64,000 nucleotides of DNA from Phosphoribacter sp037046615 (GTDB lineage: Bacteria > Actinomycetota > Actinomycetes > Actinomycetales > Dermatophilaceae). The notes under the pieces were generated by a model that was given only the letters and a program-made list of their open reading frames with translations, was not told where the DNA came from and made no database searches. The position numbers and the translations under genes were made by a program. The stretch is taken from positions 572,705 to 636,704 of the forward strand of contig JBAOHD010000008.1 in assembly GCA_037046615.1 (NCBI GenBank). The letters run 5' to 3'. Below, in pieces: positions 62,242-64,000 of this stretch (position 1 is its first letter; each line of letters begins with the position of its first letter).

Positions 62242-62615
62242 CCGACCACGACAATGACGAGGGTGTGCTGGACGTTCTGTACCACGAGGCATACGACGTC
62301 CTCGGGGCTGCCGACATCAGTACCCCCGACCAGGCTGTCACGAGCCTGACCCGAGCCCTGGAAGCCGTCACGGCAGCCCGGGACGAGGCGCTGGCCCAGG
62401 CCGTGGCCGCCGGCTCCTCGATGCGCAGCGTCGCCGAGCTGGCCGGCATCGCGCCCAACAGCGTGAGCAACCGTCTCGCTCGTTCAGCCTCCCTCGGCCC
62501 CTATGCCGAGGGCAGCCGGGTCACCGCTTCCGGGATCGCCCGAGCCCGTCACGACACCACCCAACACCAGGGCGAGCCGATGCGCTTCGTCCGCCGGACC
62601 AGCGAGGAGAGCTGA
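62238..62615 (+). CDS. HTH-containing small regulator-like protein
   Basis: 125 residues. After an acidic start (MTDHDNDEGVLDVLYHEAY) comes a helix and then a helix-turn-helix, AGSSMRSVAELAGIAPNSVSNRLAR (about 62-86), similar to those of recombinase- or sigma-like regulators. The ATG lies 12 bases after a tandem palindromic operator and overlaps the previous stop by ATGA. Autoregulation is likely. It precedes the vWA gene by two bases. Confidence 0.65.
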   Translation: MTDHDNDEGVLDVLYHEAYDVLGAADISTPDQAVTSLTRALEAVTAARDEALAQAVAAGSSMRSVAELAGIAPNSVSNRLARSASLGPYAEGSRVTASGIARARHDTTQHQGEPMRFVRRTSEES

Positions 62616-62617
62616 CC

Positions 62618-63371
62618 ATGACCGACCCGAACTACACCCACCTGGCCTTCCTGCTCGACTCCTCCGGGTCGATGCACTCGATCAAGTCCGATGTCGAGGG
62701 CGGCTTCAACGCCTTCATCACCGAGCAGCGCTCAGAGCCGGGACGCTGCACCGTCTCCCTGTCGGACTTCTCCGGCTACTCCCACCACGGCCACTTCGCC
62801 GGCGGGCTCCTGACGACCGCCAATCCGGTCGGCCAGCACCTGGTCGAGCCCCAGCTGGACTACCGCCAGCTCTACGTCGGCAAGGACATCTCCGAGGTGC
62901 CTGAGCTCATGATCTCCCCGCGGGGCAACACGGCCCTGCTGGACTCCATCGCGCGGATGATCACCGAGACCGGTTCCTGGCTGGCCGCGATGCCGGAGGA
63001 CCAGCGCCCCGGCCTGGTGATCTTCGGCATCATGACCGATGGCTGACGAGAACGCCTCCCGCGAGATGAACCACGCCGCGATCAAGGCGCTGATCAACGA
63101 GCAGGAGACCAAGTACAACTGGGTCTTCAACTACCTCGGCGCGAACCAGGATGCCATCGAGGAGGGGGCCAAGATGGGCATCGGCGCGGACATGGCTGCG
63201 ACCTACGCCGGCGGCAACGCCAAGGGCGCGATGACGGCGGTCTCGGCCTCGGTCGCCGGGATGCGTACCGCCAGTTCGCTGGGGGCCAGCTACCACTCGG
63301 TGCGGGCGGCCGGGGCCTATGACGAGGGCACCCGGGAGTCCCTGCTGAAGGGCGACCCCGAGGCCAAGTGA
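62618..63371 (+). CDS. von Willebrand factor A domain protein, one frameshift
   Basis: About 250 residues after repair. The MIDAS metal site is FLLDSSGSMHSIKSD (DxSxS, about residues 11-25), with a conserved Thr in SPRGNTALLDSI (about 107). At 63,043 an extra T turns MTDGDENASREMNHAAIKALI into a stop. Removing it joins the two parts, the usual continuation after the IITDG strand, and the rest reads YNWVFNYLGANQDAIEEGAKMGIGA to 63371. It is convergent with a TelA gene; such vWA-TelA pairs are common in Ter-like stress loci. Confidence 0.85.
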
Positions 63372-63377
63372 GCCGAG

Positions 63378-63414
63378 CATGAGGGCCCCGGACGAATCGT
63401 CCGGGGCCCTCATG
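63378..63414. terminator. Perfect 18-bp bidirectional hairpin
   Basis: CATGAGGGCCCCGGACGA (63378-63395) pairs exactly with 63397-63414 around one base. It lies between the convergent vWA and TelA genes, six bases after the first and ten bases from the second. Confidence 0.9.
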
Positions 63415-63423
63415 CTGTCAGGG

Positions 63424-64000
63424 TCAGTTCTCGGGGCTACCGGCCCGCTCCACGTAGGGGCGAGCCCGCTCGATCTGGGCCTGCATCGCGTCCAGCGTGG
63501 TGTTGATCGAGTCGTTGGCGGCGATCCGGAAGGCATCCCACTCGTCGAGGGCGGTGGTGATGTTGTCGAAGGCCAGCTGCCAGCTTCTCGGCCGGGATGG
63601 CAGCCTCGGCGGCCTGCTTCTGGATGGCCAGGCCCTGGGTCTTCAGCCGCTCGGCGTTGGCGACCATCATGTCGCCGGTCACCGTGTTCAGCGCCTCGAT
63701 CTGGTTCAGGACCAGCTTCTGGCGATCGAGGGCCTCCGACGTGATCACGGCGGTCTTCAGGACGCCGATGGTCGTGGTGGTCGCGTTGTCGCAGGCCCGG
63801 CCCAGCTCCTTGTTCGTCTTCTGCAGCAGGCTCAACGCCATGTAGTTCTGCATGGAGGCGGCCAGGCTCGTGACCAGGGCCTGACGGCGCTGGCGCACCG
63901 CGAACAGGGCCTCGGCCTCCAGGGCCTGGGCCGTCTCCTCCTGGCCGGCGAACCTCACCTCGGCGATCTTGTCGACGAGCAGCTCGTCCAGCTGGGCGGC
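63424..64000 (-). CDS. TelA-family (toxic anion resistance) protein, C-terminal part, one frameshift
   Basis: Visible C-terminal ~190 residues; the N-terminus is beyond the window. The helical TelA core is clear: QALVTSLAASMQNYMALSLLQ, TNKELGRACDNATTTTIGVLKTAVITSEAL and QKLVLNQIEALNTVTGDMM. One extra base near 63,581 breaks the frame. Without it the protein continues AFDNITTALDEWDAFRIAAND and ends RAGSPEN at 63424. TelA proteins are linked to tellurite or general envelope stress, often beside vWA proteins as here. Confidence 0.85.

Overview
The window is high-GC actinomycete DNA made of two compositionally different halves. Bases 1-32,430 look like core chromosome of a Dermatophilaceae/Intrasporangiaceae-type actinobacterium. 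This placement is inferred from the actinobacterial hisI-trpE-trpCBA-lgt-gltBD order, a mycothiol-dependent DinB-type gene remnant, a wax ester/diacylglycerol acyltransferase, and several apparently leaderless genes. This half is saturated with the heptamer GTATGCC/GGCATAC. I counted about 35 by eye up to 32.1 kb and essentially one after it.

Left half, 1-32.4 kb. A long minus-strand cluster runs from 15.3 kb to the left edge: hisI, trpE, Trp-associated membrane proteins, two Pro-rich membrane proteins, trpC, trpB, trpA, a MauE/DoxX-like protein, a DsbA-like thioredoxin, lgt, gltB and gltD. Then come pabBC, a heterodimeric ABC exporter, fumC, pnp and rpsO, a WS/DGAT acyltransferase behind a TetR-like operator, and a three-gene NAD-linked formate dehydrogenase operon with a small membrane protein.

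Mobile element, about 32.45-42.6 kb. It has a tyrosine integrase, a minus-strand block of small unrecognised genes ending in an HTH repressor-like gene, a divergent 957-residue DUF3854/TOPRIM plus D5-type primase-helicase, and no capsid, terminase or conjugation genes. Directly behind the primase lies the most unusual structure in the window: three 57-58 bp modules. Each is bracketed by inverted CTGCCTGTCCG 11-mers and carries the same internal 14-mer, with two modules direct and one inverted around an AT-rich gap. It is a good candidate replication origin or recombination locus.

Surface polysaccharide region, 42.6-61.3 kb. A secreted GH64-like protein is followed by a coupled operon (PIG-L deacetylase, PglC-like sugar transferase, sugar formyltransferase-like protein, HNH-associated-repeat protein), an LCP ligase, an HU protein and a low-molecular-weight tyrosine phosphatase. 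The opposite strand carries an eight-ORF coupled operon: Wzy/EpsG polymerase, PglF-like dehydratase, PglE-like aminotransferase, a 29-codon duplicated ORF, a PglD-PglA-like fusion, pyruvyl transferase, GT2 and flippase. A Wzz/BY-kinase gene is divergent from it. Together they suggest a glycan built from a UDP-diNAcBac-type sugar.

Right edge, 61.3-64 kb: small HTH-like genes with a tandem palindromic operator, then a vWA protein convergent with a TelA-family gene that runs off the window.

Many conserved genes carry single-base frameshifts (gltB 5' end, lgt, the DsbA-like gene, pabBC, pnp, GT2, vWA, telA). The number and the essential nature of several suggest residual indel errors in a long-read assembly rather than real decay. 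The 32.4 kb junction is either a genomic-island boundary, which the adjacent integrase supports, or a chimeric contig join. I found no tRNA, rRNA or CRISPR.
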